DNA of 64,000 nucleotides from Shinisaurus crocodilurus (GCA_021292165.1 CM037877.1:163304242-163368241), one strand, 5' to 3'; counted from the stretch's first letter, positions 21,868 through 33,164 are shown. Made by a program: numbers and translations. The notes: generated by a model not told the origin, from the sequence alone.

Positions 21868-22896
21868 TCAGTTTAAAGCCCTCCTGATTAAGTTCCTCAT
21901 GCTGTGGCCAAACACATTCTTCCCAGTCCTTGTGAGGTGCAACCCATCCTTTGCCAGCAGTCCATCTTCCAGGAAGTGTAGCCCGTGGTCCCAGAATCCA
22001 AATCCCTCACGTCGGCTCCACCTTTGTAGCCAGTCATTCACTCGGAGTATTTTTCTTTCCCTTTCTATGCCTCTTCCAAGTACTGGAAGGATGGATGAGA
22101 AAACTATCTGGGCCCCGAAGTTCTTGAGTTCCCTTCCCAGCTCTTCAAAGTCTGCCGTGATTTCTTTGTAACTCCGCTTGGCAGTATCATTTGTACCCAC
22201 GTGGAAGAGAAGAAAGGGGTATGTGTCGGTGGGCTGCATGAGCCTCGGCAGCTGCTCTGACACATCCTTAATCCGTGCTCCGGGGAGACAGCACACCTGG
22301 CGAGTCCATGGGTCTTCGCGACATACTTTGGCTTCGATCCCCCGCAGGAGGGAGTCTCCCACTATGAGTACTCTTCTCTTCCTCTTGCTGTAGGCCTTGG
22401 CTTGATTGCCTCCACTCGACTGACCCTCAGCCTCTTGCTCGCTATCACGTTGGGTGCCCGGTAATCCGTCCTCTGCAGGCTGTCCTCTGCTCTCGTCCTC
22501 AAGTACATGGAAGCGGTTCCATAGCTCCACTGCTTCCACAGGCGCAGAGTGTCTTGTAGTTCTTGTGCTCCTAACAGTCACCCTTTTCCAGGGAGTTCCC
22601 CCTGTGTTATTTTCCCTTGCCTCAGCAGTCTCCGACTCCGCCTCATCCTGCCGTTGCCCTTCTGGCTCCTGTACTGTGCTTTGGTGCTGTAGATCCACCG
22701 TTCTGTCTAAGAACTCCTCGCTTTCTCTTATGCTCCTGAGGGTTGACACTTGCTGCTCCAGTCCTCTGACCTTTTCTTCCAACAGTGTGACCAGCTTGCA
22801 CTTGTTGCACGTGTAGGCCATGTCGATCTCCGGCAGGAAAACAAACATAGCACACCCCTTGCAGGTCACCACCACTGCTGAGTCCTTTCCTTCCAT
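21868..22896 (-). CDS. CR1 ORF1: zinc-finger/coiled-coil/GDSL esterase protein
   Basis: An intact 342-residue frame. Residues 12-33 hold two CxxC pairs (C12/C15 and C30/C33), a zinc-binding fold. About 36-62 is a predicted coiled coil ([16 protein letters not shown]). Residues 70-170 are acidic, polar and low-complexity. From 174 on lies an SGNH/GDSL-type esterase domain with GDSL (S182 as nucleophile), GTND at 234-237 and DGLH at 317-320 (catalytic D and H). CR1 ORF1 proteins with this architecture bind RNA/lipid and support retrotransposition (family knowledge). It ends 38 bases before the ORF2 start. All catalytic residues are present. Confidence 0.9.
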   Translation of the reverse strand: MEGKDSAVVVTCKGCAMFVFLPEIDMAYTCNKCKLVTLLEEKVRGLEQQVSTLRSIRESEEFLDRTVDLQHQSTVQEPEGQRQDEAESETAEARENNTGGTPWKRVTVRSTRTTRHSAPVEAVELWNRFHVLEDESRGQPAEDGLPGTQRDSEQEAEGQSSGGNQAKAYSKRKRRVLIVGDSLLRGIEAKVCREDPWTRQVCCLPGARIKDVSEQLPRLMQPTDTYPFLLFHVGTNDTAKRSYKEITADFEELGRELKNFGAQIVFSSILPVLGRGIERERKILRVNDWLQRWSRREGFGFWDHGLHFLEDGLLAKDGLHLTRTGKNVFGHSMRNLIRRALN

Positions 22897-22918
22897 AGTG
22901 CTCGGTTTCTGTCTTCCT

Positions 22919-22921
<3 letters not shown>

Positions 22922-22950
<29 letters not shown>
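22922..22950 (-). repeat. A29 run in the CR1 leader (T29 on + strand)
   Basis: A homopolymer of 29 bases lies just upstream of ORF1 within the element's 5' leader. Internal A-runs are not usual in CR1 leaders. Confidence 0.9.
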
Positions 22951-22952
<2 letters not shown>

Positions 22953-22980
22953 GGACCTCCCCCTTGACCTCCCCTGCCGA

Positions 22981-23468
22981 ACTCCGCTGCCAAACTCCTG
23001 TTTTCTCTCCCTGTTCGCTCTCCCTGTTCGCTCGCTCTCTGGGAGCCTGCTTGCCTTATCACAGCCCCAAAAACAGCTGGAGCCTCTCTCCTGTTGTGCT
23101 CCTGCTCAGCTGGGAGTCAGGAACAGAATGAGCTGTCAGGCCACACCCTTCCTTTTAAGCTCTCAGACCACACCCTTCCCTTTCAGCTCTCAGGCCACAC
23201 CCTTCCCTTTCAGCTCTCAGGCCACACCCTTCCCTTTCAGCTCTCAGGCCACACCCTTCCCTTGCAGCACTAGTAGTTGTTGTTTGTACAGCAGCACTTG
23301 CTGTTGCAGCACTTGTCGTTCTACTCCGCTGCCAAACTCCTGTTTTCTCTCCCTGTTCGCTCGCTCTGTTCGCTCGCTCTCTGGGAGCCTGCTTGCCTTA
23401 TCACAGCCCCAAAAACAGCTGGAGCCTCTCTCCTGTTGTGCTCCTGCTCAGCTGGGAGTCAGGAACAG
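22981..23468 (-). repeat. CR1 5' leader: two 146-bp direct repeats around five 27-bp tandem units
   Basis: 22981-23126 and 23323-23468 are direct copies of 146 bp with only small differences in a TTCGCTC-rich part. Between them, 23131-23265 is five exact-length 27-bp units, each with AGCTCTCAGGCCACACCC. Repeated 5' units serve as promoters in some LINEs (family knowledge); that role here is inference. Confidence 0.85.
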
Positions 23469-24539
23469 TTTCTATACCATAGCCACATTTTTCTGGTTGC
23501 AGTTCTATGCAACAAATGTGACATGCAGACTGGTAGTATTTGTACTCATCGGTGCTGCAGAGCAGATTCACACACCTATACTATGTGATGAAACCACAAT
23601 TTACTCAATGTTTGCAAAATTTCCAAATTCAAATTTGACTATTTGAATTTTGCACATTTTGCTTTTGGAATTCAGTTTTGAGAGAAACTGTTAAAAACTA
23701 AAACCGTAAGGCTGTAACCCTATACACACTTACCTGGGAGTAAGTCCCATTGAACTCAGTGAGGCTTACTTCAAAATAGACATGTATAGGATTGCACTGT
23801 AAGTTTGGGTCTCACACCAAGAATCTTAAGTTTCAATTTGCCAGATTCAATACATGCATACATTATTTTCTAAAATGTCTAAATCCAACAGCAACAACAA
23901 TGCTGTATTTAGCATTCAGAATGCTAAATAAATAAATACATAAACAAATTAGAATATACATTAAAAAAAATTGTAAGCAAATTCAAACTGAGAAAATTTC
24001 TTTGACAGTTCTCCTGACCCTTATATTGTTTCCCTTATATAACCCTTATATATTTCCCATATAGACTCTTATAGATTGTGTGCTCTCATTTCCAGGTGGT
24101 TTTGATGTGGCAAACCAGTCCCGTGAATGCTTGTTCACATGAGTATCCACATGATTGATTCATTAAGCCAAAGCTCCTCTGAAAAAGCAGTTCATCATGA
24201 CATAAGAGAACGACTATAGCCCTATTCATAAGTTATCCTCCATGCATTCCATGTGTGGACCCTGCACCTCTGTCCCTGCCAGCTCTACCCCCCAAAACTT
24301 CATCTGAAGGGGGGAACCTACGTGTGTTCAGCTGCCGACATGCATCTGAACCTACATGCATCTGAAGGGGGAACCTATGTGTGTTCAGCTGGCCTATGAG
24401 ATTGGGAGTTCAGGTAGCCTGTTTACTGCATCCTAAGGAGAATGCTTTATTACACCCATTACAGTTTGGAAGGGACAGATGCTTAGGCACTTGTGTACTA
24501 GCAACGTTATCAATTCTCACAGCAAGTGGATATCATCTG
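23469..24539. other. gene-free AT-rich stretch with one MITE
   Basis: Apart from the P1 repeat at 23706-23806 and a duplicated GGGGGAACCTACGTGTGTTC-type segment (24311-24405), nothing is recognised. Confidence 0.45.
23706..23806. mobile_element. P1-type palindromic MITE
   Basis: It runs from GGCTGTAACCCTATACAC to TATAGGATTGCACTG with the centre GTCCCATTGAACTCAGTG, flanked by TAA on both sides (a possible 3-bp duplication). Confidence 0.75.
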
Positions 24540-25290
24540 GCAGCAAGTGGTTGATCCAAGCCTGGTGCCAGCAGTCAGAATACTGGGGCAGATGCTAGTG
24601 GCCCAGGACCGGGCACCATGGTGCTATCCAGGGTGCTGAACCCTAGCCCCCAAATAGGTTCAGTACATGGATAGCTCCTTCAAATTTCAGACTGAAACCC
24701 GGAGTGGATACACCGGCCACTGGACATTGGACATTGGAGCCACCAGCCACTGCTGGTGCCGATGTTGCTACTACAGCTGATGTGACTCAGCTGGATGGCG
24801 GTGTCATTGAGCAGAGCTCTGGGCCCAGACATTGTGTGAGTACTACCTTGCATAATTAACATGGTGGCATAAGCTAGTACACACACATTGAGTGGGACCT
24901 CTGCTTGGTGCCATTGCTAGGCTGCCCCCTCTGCCAGTCCCTTTTGGCAGCCCAGCAGGGATTGGGGGTGGTGGCCCAGTGGTGAGTGGTGCTCCAAGCC
25001 CACATGCATGTACTGGCCAGCACCACCATCTTAATGATGCTGCCACACCCCCAGTGTACACACGTTGTTGTTGGGGGGCTGCTGGCCTCATTAACATAGC
25101 AGCACATGCACACGGGCCAAGAGCTCTGCTTGGCGTTACAACCTTCTGGGGTGGGCAGCCCATGATGCTGCCAGAGGCAGTCACCAGGAGTAGCCTGCCA
25201 GGGCCCTCTCAACCCTGGAACTGGGCCTGTGCAGCAGATCTGCTCTGATGCTATCACCATGGGCTTCTCTAAGTCTGGAAGTCACGGCTT
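24540..25290. other. GC-rich unnamed repeat-like block
   Basis: A GC-rich island in AT-rich flanks, with internal similarity: AACATGGTGGCATAAGC (24859) resembles AACATAGCAGCACATGC (25096), and each is followed by a CTCTGCTTGG segment. Its reading frames look like composition effects with no domain. It is probably an unclassified mobile element. Confidence 0.35.
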
Positions 25291-25599
25291 CTGAGACTAC
25301 CATTGGCTTAGCTGCTCTGATGTCACATCGGCAGCCTCGGTCCTGAGGCTGCTTGATATGGCTTGGGGAGGAGAATGTAAGATTTGAATTCGAAGCCCTG
25401 TGAACAACTTTTGATTAATGAAACTTCACCATGATTGCCTGTAGGCCCACCTCAGCTTTCAAAAGGCATTTTGTGGGCCCAAACTGAGTGTTCGGAAGCC
25501 TCTCACTGAAGACAGACAGATGCCACTTGTTATTTATGTGTATGGTATGAATGAAAGAAGGGCTTACATTTCAAGGGTTGGCCTCTTCTGCTGTGTGTG

Positions 25600-26420
25600 C
25601 ACACGCATGGTGTGCACCCACGTGAAGAGAGACAGAGAGAGAAAGAGGCGTTTTGCGAGCCATCTCCTGCCTTTTCATTTACATGACACACATTAACCGC
25701 AGCACAGGAGTTCCAAAAGAATGGTCTTGTTCCCTTGTCTCCAGGAGCCTATGTAGGGCTCTTTAATTGCCACATTTTCAAACCAATATAATGGTAGAGA
25801 TGTCTTAGTAATTACCTTAATGAGATAACACCTTTCTTTCCCTCAACCTACTCATTATCACACTGCTTGTTCAAATTCCAGCTACAAAGAGCTATACTTG
25901 TAAGGGGGGGGGGGGAGGAGGAGGAGTTTGAAACTTGATTTTGGTTTCAAGTCTCCCTAATCTAATTGCATGCATTTTTCCAATCTGAAGGGGGAATAAA
26001 AAAGAAAAAGAAAGAAAGACCCCCATCAAATCCAAGAAATGTTTGAAAGGAGTAAACCTAAACATCTGAGCACTTCTAATTATTCCTGGTCGTCTTCCTT
26101 ACTTTGACCTGTAGTGATGCAAAGGTGCCAAAGTGATGAATTTTAAGACGTTGGGGCTGTGAAGACGTGCAGCTGCAACACTGATGGATTTACAAAGGGA
26201 TGGTAACAAGGTTAGCTGCATGTGAAGTGTGAATTAAGATTTTTGCAAAGCGACTGCGATTGCAGACGGGCATAATGTTGTACCCTTGCATGAAATCTTG
26301 CTATTATCGCAGAATGGCCAGACAGGGTGTGAAATGACTTATTACTTTACTTTTGGTTCTTTAATGAAGTTGGCTGCTGTCGAAGAGGGACTGCAGGTAA
26401 GTCAAGAGTGTGAGGGCTCG
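25600..26420. other. candidate conserved noncoding element
   Basis: Sequence without transposon signatures apart from a G10 run near 25903 and short GA repeats. It has TAATTGCC, TTAGTAATTACC and TTAATGAGATAA cores. It is a candidate regulatory element by composition only. Confidence 0.25.
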
Positions 26421-26540
26421 GAAACAAAATGGTAAAGCAACAACAGATTAAATATCGAGTCTGTCTTTAATTTCCAACCCCTCCACCCACCCACCCCGCT
26501 AGTTTACTGCTGTTCAAAACTCAAATGGGGAATCTATAGC

Positions 26541-26770
26541 TTGGATCCAGATTTATGTTGGATCAACTGTGCTGACAGAAGTGGACTTCCCCACCCCTTC
26601 CTTCCCATGGCAGCCCCTCCAGCCCCTGAAAATGTGACACAGGAAGTCAGGAGACCCTGCTGAATGGGGTGAGCTGTGGTGTTGGGGGGTCCCCTCAAAT
26701 CAGGCAGAGGGACTTTCCACAAGTGGAGCCCTTCTTATTGCAGACGCTCCTTTCCTTTCACAGAAGGCAG

Positions 26771-26771
<1 letters not shown>
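26541..26771 (+). mobile_element. R1 repeat
   Basis: It begins TTGGATCCAGATTTATGTTG and retains GAAGTGGACTTCCCCACC, AAATCAGGCAGAGGG and a GAAGGCAGATC right part. The usual right terminus is replaced by a (TCTA)n run, which seems to have grown from the GATCTATC end. Confidence 0.75.

Positions 26772-26808
<37 letters not shown>
26770..26808. repeat. (ATCT)n microsatellite
   Basis: Perfect tetranucleotide run at the right end of the R1 copy. Confidence 0.95.
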
Positions 26809-26809
<1 letters not shown>

Positions 26810-26931
26810 ATAGTGTTCCCCAAATGTCTGATAACACACTTTTCCTTGAATTAAAAACTGGAAGCACACTGCCAAGATGCAACAGGTCACACCTCCTCTG
26901 TCAGTGGGCTCATAGGAGCCTTGGATTATGA

Positions 26932-27026
26932 ACAGCGCAATCCTATGCATGTCTCCTAAGAAGTAAGCTCCCTTGACATCAGTGGAGCTTACTCCCAGGT
27001 AAGCGTCTGTAGGGTTGCACTCTTAA
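26932..27026. mobile_element. P1-type palindromic MITE
   Basis: It runs from GCGCAATCCTATGCATG to TGTAGGGTTGCAC with the centre CATCAGTGGAGCTTACTCCC. Confidence 0.75.
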
Positions 27027-27029
27027 TTC

Positions 27030-27829
27030 ATCTCTTTCTCGTGGCACATCAGCAGTACAGTTTGAGAACTGAGAATTCACTTGCGGCTCTGTACTATTGC
27101 AACTAGAGTTCCTCTACATCTATATAAGCAAGATATTGATTGTGATCTGTACTGATTGATGCAAAATGATGCCATATGTCTCACTAAATAACAGGGGTCT
27201 TTTATTGCATGTATTTGTATGTAGATTTTTGGCTGGCAATAGAATTCCACACAGAGTTTCAAGAGTCCATTGATCTGCAGAATATCTTCAGGCCATTATG
27301 TGTTTGTATCTCTTTCTCCATGCACACACACGTGTGTGCGCGCACACACAGAGTGATGTGGTGGAGGTTGGCTGCTTAGCATACATTTATCACTTATTTT
27401 GCACAGGGGCATGTTGAAACACTACTTTTCACCATTTATGCTTCAATCAGATCACCTACCCTTTTTTTTTTTTTAAATGAATATGCACAGCAAGGCAAAA
27501 GGAAATGGGATGAGTCCCTCAGGATCCTATCATGAACAGGAAGAGTTCCCAGCCAACCAACCTCTGGATGCTGCTGCTCAGAAGTGTATGACAAATTTTC
27601 TTTCCTGTCTCTTGCCTTGTGAGAGCCTTCCATGGGAGGGTGTCCCTTATTCATCCCGTATAATATACTGAATAAATTATAGATGATGCTGTGCCGAAGT
27701 GATTGAAAGCACACACATTCTAAGTTTGGAGAGAGGGGAAACCCACACTGATATGACACCTGGATTATTTGATGAAGGCAAGGTTGCATTTCTGCAAAAC
27801 AGGGTTGAGTGAGATTGTCTATAAATGTT
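27030..27829. other. gene-free stretch
   Basis: Contains CA/TG-rich tracts near 27324-27350 and a T-run near 27463-27473. No gene or clear element is seen. Confidence 0.4.
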
Positions 27830-28070
27830 CCCTGGAGTGGAACTCTGCTCATGGGGTGCTCCCACTGTCAAAAGGGCAACAAGGTGATTTTTGAAGATTT
27901 CACCTTTCCCCTGCAGCCCCCTGTGCCACCTAAAAATATATTCTGAATGGTTCCCCACCCCGAACAGTGTTGGAAGTGGAGCGAAAATGGATAAAAATAG
28001 TTTCCTGCCCCTTCAGCCAGCAGGAGCCTCTGTTGGATTGGAGTCTGTTCCATGTATGAAATGAGGCCCT
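27830..28070. mobile_element. unnamed foldback repeat (F1 family)
   Basis: Shares GGAACTCTGCTCATGGGG, GTGCTCCCACTG and TTTCCCCTGCAGCCCCCTG with the inverse-oriented copy at 15590-15935. Limits are approximate. Confidence 0.4.
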
Positions 28071-28089
28071 TTCTGGATCTGAGCCAGAG

Positions 28090-28440
28090 TAACAGACCTG
28101 GTTTGCATGATCACTGCGGTGAATAAGCCATGGTGGGTTGAGGCTCCTGTGGGTGCCAGGTTGGTGACCCAAGCCCCCGTCACACCGGTTTCTCATGATG
28201 TGCGAACCCAGGAAGGATGGGTTGTTGGGGCAGTTGGCAAGCCATCCAGAACCCATGGGCTGTTTTAGGGTTGCGTGTGGCTTGCCACAACCACCCCAAC
28301 AATACACCGTCTCTGGGTTGGCACATAATGAGAAGTTACAGTACCCCCACCCCATGCCCCAAATATTCAAAATGGTTGGTGCCCACCGCCATGAGAAACC
28401 CCACAGGAAAACTCACCCACAGTTGCTATGTGTGAACTAG
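28090..28440. mobile_element. unnamed DNA-transposon-like repeat (GTTCACA family)
   Basis: It holds GAACCCAGGAAGGATGGGTTG, paired CTTGCCACAACC and GGGCAGTTGGCAAG segments, and ends near CTATGTGTGAAC. Related ends (GTTCACATG and AACAACCCATG) occur at 33165-33900, 43961-44394 and at the window's right edge. Confidence 0.4.
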
Positions 28441-28562
28441 TCCACCATGTGCATGTGTGTGTAGAGAGGGAGAATCTATCATCCATCCATCCACAGAAAA
28501 ATTAATGGTTCTATATGCTTCAGGCATAGTCCAGTCAAAATGAAACAACTTCAAGTCACATT

Positions 28563-28797
28563 GGGTTGGATCCAAATTTATGCTGGATCAACTGCAATGA
28601 TGGAAGTGGACTTCCCCACTCCCTCCTTACCATCACAGCCCGCTAGTCCCCTGAAAATGCTACACCGAGAATCAGGGGACCCTGCTGAAGGGGAGGGGTA
28701 TCCCCCCAAATCAGGTGGAGGGACTTTCCACAAGCAGAACTCTTCCTCTCATGGAAGGCCCCTATCTGTTGCAGAAAGCACATCCTACTTCTAACCC
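28563..28797 (+). mobile_element. R1 repeat, 235 bp
   Basis: It starts GGGTTGGATCCAAATTTATG and ends CTAACCC. It has the family core CTGAAAATGCTACACC, AATCAGGTGGAGGGACTT and CACAAGCAGAAC. Confidence 0.8.
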
Positions 28798-29559
28798 ATC
28801 GAGCTCCATAGGAAAGAAACAATTGCCTAAATCTCTATAATTGAATTAATGGGATGTCAAAGGGCTTGCCTTTGACAGGATCATGCCCTTTGGTACTATT
28901 ATTATAATACATGGACCTATATATTAAGCATGAATGGGAAAGGCACAAATCCCTTTGCTTACAAAAGGGCTGTGTTGACAACATCGCTCTAGTTATGAGA
29001 TATGAATAAATAACCACACATATGCCCTTTAAACAATACTGCATTTGTTTTTGCCATTTTGAATATATCCAGGAGTATAGCCATTAAACCTTGCAGAAAA
29101 TCCTGTCCTCCACATGAAACGTCTTTTGCTGAAAATGGTTATGGGCTCCCTTCCCTGTCCGGATCCCTGCCTGTCTGCATTGCAGAAGGAGGGAGGTGGA
29201 GGCAAAACCTGTGCCCAATTGTACCTTCCTTTTTTGGTTATTTCTTTTGCACTTCCGTCTTAGAACCCAATATGAAGTTGCAAAATACTCCTATGCAGAC
29301 ACACCCACAGTTCCACTGATACAGTCAGGATACTTCACTTACTATTACTATGACACATCTCTTTAGGACTGGGATACCAGTTGGGTTGTCCGGACATTGT
29401 GTTCATGGCAGGTAAATGCACAAAGTAGTTAGGAAGGAAGAACCTGAATTTAAGCCAAAATCAACTTAAAAACCAATGACTCTGGCTTACAAAGTTTGTT
29501 AATTCTTCAGGTGTGCCAGCATCCGAATAAGTATCTTGGGGCAACCATTCACTTTGAAA
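28798..29559. other. gene-free stretch
   Basis: Unique-looking sequence, with nothing recognised. Confidence 0.4.
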
Positions 29560-29695
29560 AGGGGTGGGGGACATGTGGCCCTCCAGATGTTGTTGTTTCC
29601 CAACTCCCATTAGCCCATGTCAGCATGGCCAATGGTAAGGGATGATGGGAGTTGGAATACAACAACATCTGGAGGCCACATGTTCCTTACCCCTG
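29560..29695. mobile_element. H1-related hAT MITE with 8-bp duplication
   Basis: The arms AGGGGTGGGGGACATGTGG and CCACATGTTCCTTACCCCTG are inverted. Inner arms CAACTCCCATTAGCCC and GATGATGGGAGTTGG match the H1 design. Flanks CTTTGAAA (29552-29559) and CATTGAAG (29696-29703) agree at 6 of 8 positions. Confidence 0.75.
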
Positions 29696-29758
29696 CATTG
29701 AAGGCCTTTTGGGGTGGGGTGTTTTTTGGGGGTGGTGCATCATTACGGGCATCCTATT

Positions 29759-29797
29759 GGGGCTTACGGGCATCCTATTGGGATGCCCGTAAGCCCC
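29759..29797. repeat. perfect hairpin
   Basis: Arms GGGGCTTACGGGCATC and GATGCCCGTAAGCCCC are exact complements around a 7-base loop. The segment ACGGGCATCCTATTGG is also present just upstream as a direct repeat. Confidence 0.9.
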
Positions 29798-29799
29798 AA

Positions 29800-30701
29800 A
29801 CTTGGAGGCTTACAGGCATGCCAGTGCAGAGAGGGAGGAGCGGCAGAGGTGACCTTCACCTCCCTGTCCTCCCACCCTGCATTTTCCACTAGACGGGCTT
29901 TTTTGCTCGTCTAGCTGGAATGTCTCAGCGGGGAGGGAATGAGGTTGGAGTGGCTTCAGGATACCTCATATCCTGGCCTCTCCAGTCTCCTCCCCCTCAT
30001 CCCTCAAAAATGCCTCCTTTAACCCATCTCTGAGGTCGTCTTCCCAACCTCGGAGAGCAGTCGGTGGTGTGGTTTTTCCATGCTGGCTGAGAGGGGGCAG
30101 GGCGGGGGCAGAGCTCCGATTCCCAGCTCTGAGTGCATTCTCTGAGCTTGGAGCTGGGAATCCGAAAAATCCCATGGCCCCCTCAGACACTGTCGAGGGG
30201 CCATAGGATCACTCCCTAAAATGTTTGGATAAGTTCAGACACTGAGGGTTCTGCTCTGTGTTGAAATGAGCAGTCTGCTTTCTTCAATTCTGTTCTTTAC
30301 ATTGGCTTCTTCCCCGTGTTATCGTTTTTGGTAGCAGAAAAACATATTTGAATAATTTAGAATAATATTTTAATCAGAAAACTATTTTTCACATTGTAGT
30401 TTTGCATTGGCCACTGATGAAGACCAAAAGTCAAAACACTTGTTGTTTTTAAAGGTTTTTAAATATATATATATATATATATATATATACTTTTACATAT
30501 TGTCATACGTGTCCTTTTATATTAGTATAACATTTTAAAATCACAGTTTTCAGGTTTTACAATTGTGTTTTTAATTTATATATTCTGACACATATGTTTT
30601 GGATACAATGTTTTTAATAGTTTCACTTTTTAACATTAAGTCATTTTAATTATGCATATTTTTGTGCCTTAACTTTGGTTTTCATCAGTATACAGCTAGA
30701 C
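29800..30701. other. gene-free stretch
   Basis: Holds an imperfect hairpin at about 30114-30164 (CCGATTCCCAGCTC paired with GAGCTGGGAATCCG) and a (TA)n run at 30463-30489. The rest is AT-rich and unremarkable. Confidence 0.45.
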
Positions 30702-30836
30702 CAGCCTTCCCTAACCTGTTGTCCTCCAGATGTTTTGGACTACAACTCCCAGCATCCTGACCATTGGCCATGCTGGCTGGGGCTGATGGAAGTTGAAGTG
30801 CAAAGCATCTGGAAGGCATCAGGTTGGGGAAGGCTG
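30702..30836. mobile_element. H1 hairpin MITE with 8-bp duplication
   Basis: Inverted ends CAGCCTTCCCTAACCTG and GGTTGGGGAAGGCTG. Flanks AGCTAGAC (30694-30701) and AACTAGAC (30837-30844) agree at 7 of 8 positions, which marks a hAT-type insertion. The left arm carries ACTACAACTCCCAGCAT at 30739-30755. Confidence 0.9.
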
Positions 30837-30844
30837 AACTAGAC

Positions 30845-31557
30845 AGATAAGATGAACAGACATATATAACAGACTTCTTTTTCACAAGCTGAAACAAGGT
30901 GACACAATACTTTACAGAGATGGGTTTCTGTGCACGTTAGTGTATACTCAGCTGAAAGGAGCTTATTCTTTTCACCGCGGAGCACAATATTATTATGGGA
31001 TGTACATTTGATCCACATTTGCTTATCTGTTGATAACCTTCCTCCTTCCATTGTGGGGGTAGATGCATTAATGGCATACAAAAGTACTTCCTGTGATAAC
31101 TGATGAGATGAGAGTTGCATCCATCATACAACAATCTTACAATACATGTGGTCAAGATCATTAAGGGGCTGTGATGTTGGGAAAAAAGGACCTGGGCATA
31201 ACTTTGTCCTCAATACATACTTTGGAGTTCCTTCGGACAAGCAGGGTAATTAGTTCCCTTAGCAAATTCTGAGTGGACGTCTTATTTCTTTGTTCTGTGA
31301 AGGATAACAGCTAGTGACCTAGCTCATTTGCTCCAGATTTGCTTCTGCTGGGGAACTGTTACCATTAAATAAATTGGCAACAAGTGTGGTATAGTGGATC
31401 CCATGATGGTTTTGGATTGGGGAGGCCAAGATTAAAATTCCCACTTGGTGACCTTAGGCCGGAAATGATTTCTCAGCCAAACCAACCACTGTGAGGTTAA
31501 ATGGAACAATTTCATGTATGCTACCCTGAAAATTTCTTGGAGGAAGGGAAGAATACA
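30845..31557. other. gene-free stretch
   Basis: Unique-looking sequence, with nothing recognised. Confidence 0.4.
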
Positions 31558-31598
<41 letters not shown>

Positions 31599-31669
31599 TG
31601 ATGATGATGATGATGATGATAATAATAATAATAATAATAAATAATATGATGATTATGATGATGATGATG

Positions 31670-31708
<39 letters not shown>

Positions 31709-31709
31709 T
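31558..31709. repeat. compound (AAT)n/(ATG)n microsatellite
   Basis: Alternating blocks of AAT and ATG trinucleotides over about 150 bp. Confidence 0.95.
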
Positions 31710-32696
31710 CCTATGAATACAAGATAACTGTCCTGCAGTGAAACAGATGTGTCTTCTGAAAGTGTATTTCCAAATAAATAACATTTATGTACTTTTCTCA
31801 ATAGGCATTTAGAAATCTCTGAGAAATTTTGGCAAAAGGTCATTTTTTAATGATAATATTTGCATAAACTATATGGACTCAAACAAACAAGTGAACACCA
31901 TGTAAATATCTTTGTACTTTTCCTTTATTCACAGTAGCCTAGAGTTCTGCCTTTGGATTTCCTTGTAGCCTGCCTGCCTGCCTGCTTTTGCCTTGGGCTG
32001 TTGGCCTACTTGGGAAGCTTCCTTTGTATCTGGCAAAAGCGCTGGTGCGGATGCAATGCAAAGTGTGAGCAGCAAATCTATGCTTCTTCCATGGAGACTA
32101 AGCTCATTATACTACAGTCTTCTAAAACACGCCTAACCTCACCAATCCAGAGTGCTGGATCCCAAATCTGCTGAAGAGCATGGACACCCCAATTAGCACT
32201 TACAATGTACTGTTGACATTTCCTGAGGTTGGCCCAACAGGAATAATTAGTTCTGATATATAACATGAAATCATTTAAACACACACACACACGCACGCAC
32301 ACACACACACACACACCAGCAAGAATGTTTGGGTGAAAGCCAAGACTGGTCTTGCACCTGCTAATGTGGAACCTTATTCTGCTTTTGCATTGTTGCAGCA
32401 ATAATATTGTTGATGACCTTTGAGGCCTCTTGACTCTAGATTTATGTCGTACAAGAGAGAATAGAAAGGATACATTACATTGAAATGTGGGGACCGGATT
32501 GCATGCCATTTCTTGGAGAGTTGTTTAATGCCCATCAGGTATGTTCAGTTCTCGGAACATGCTATATACAACGCTACTCATTATTCGAGTGATATTGGTA
32601 AAGCATTTGAAAACCCCTTTACCTTTGATCATCATGTTCTTTAAAACATACACTAAGAACACAAGATCAGAGCATAACAGCAACACAGACAGACAG
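31710..32696. other. gene-free stretch with (AC)n
   Basis: A CA-rich microsatellite lies at 32280-32318 and a short GCCT repeat near 31968-31984. Nothing else is recognised. Confidence 0.45.
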
Positions 32697-32815
32697 ACCC
32701 ATGGTGGTCCTCCAGATGTTTTGGCCTGCCAGTCTCATCAGCCCAACTCAGCACAGGTGAGGGATTATGGGAGCTGCAGGCCAAGACATGTGAAGGGTCA
32801 CAAGTTGCCCATCCA
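32697..32815. mobile_element. H1-related hairpin MITE
   Basis: The inner arms are CCAGATGTTTTGGCC and GGCCAAGACATGTG. The centre holds GGGATTATGGGAGCTG. The ends are worn. Confidence 0.6.
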
Positions 32816-33164
32816 TGCTTTAGGGGCCCCTAGAGATATGAAGGCCTGAAAAAGACCTGGAGGACCCACCCACCCCATTCTCCAATTTGCACACATAAAT
32901 GCACAATATTTCTCACCAGGGACTTTTTTTGTCCATGGAAAAACCAGTTTAAAATGAGTCCCGCTGCTGCCACCACCACCACCACCATCTTTCCCTGCTT
33001 CTTCCCCATTTTTTCTGCCCCCCCTGCCCCGGCCTGCTGCTTCATGTGCCTCAGAAGGCACTCAAGTATGCCAACCACTGGCTGCTGTACCTCTTTCTGG
33101 CATGTTGTGTTAGCTCCTGAGGCAGGAACAGCAGCTCTGTCTTCTGGCAAACTGCCAGAGCAGC
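32816..33164. other. gene-free stretch
   Basis: A (CCA)n/(CTG)n-rich patch lies near 32960-32990. No coding evidence is seen. Confidence 0.4.

Larger units (their letters stand above)
18870..23468 (-). mobile_element. CR1 LINE retrotransposon, nearly full length
   Basis: On the minus strand the element runs from about 23468 (5' leader) to 18870 (3' end). The 3' terminus shows the CR1-typical tandem ATTCTATG octamers after a conserved segment containing GGCCTTGTAGGCCCC. Inside are ORF1 (21868-22896) and ORF2 (19033-21829). CR1 elements move by target-primed reverse transcription with their own endonuclease and usually leave no clear TSD; none is evident here. The leader contains repeated units and an A29 run (seen as T29 at 22922-22950) before ORF1. 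It is full length or close to it, unlike the many 3' fragments nearby, and so is comparatively young. Confidence 0.93.

Noticed and set aside
22981..23468. Pair of 146-bp direct repeats as LTRs of a small retrovirus-like element
   Set aside because: They lack TG...CA ends, a primer-binding site and any LTR-element gene between them, and they sit at the 5' end of the CR1.
23128..23646. 172-residue frame with repeated TPFPFSSQA units
   Set aside because: It is the translation of the 27-bp tandem array in the CR1 leader, antisense to the element, so it is not a gene.
24843..25260. Overlapping long frames on both strands
   Set aside because: GC-rich composition gives few stops in all frames, and no domain is seen on either strand.
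31454..31843. 129-residue tyrosine/histidine-rich frame
   Set aside because: It is the translation of an AAT/ATG microsatellite.
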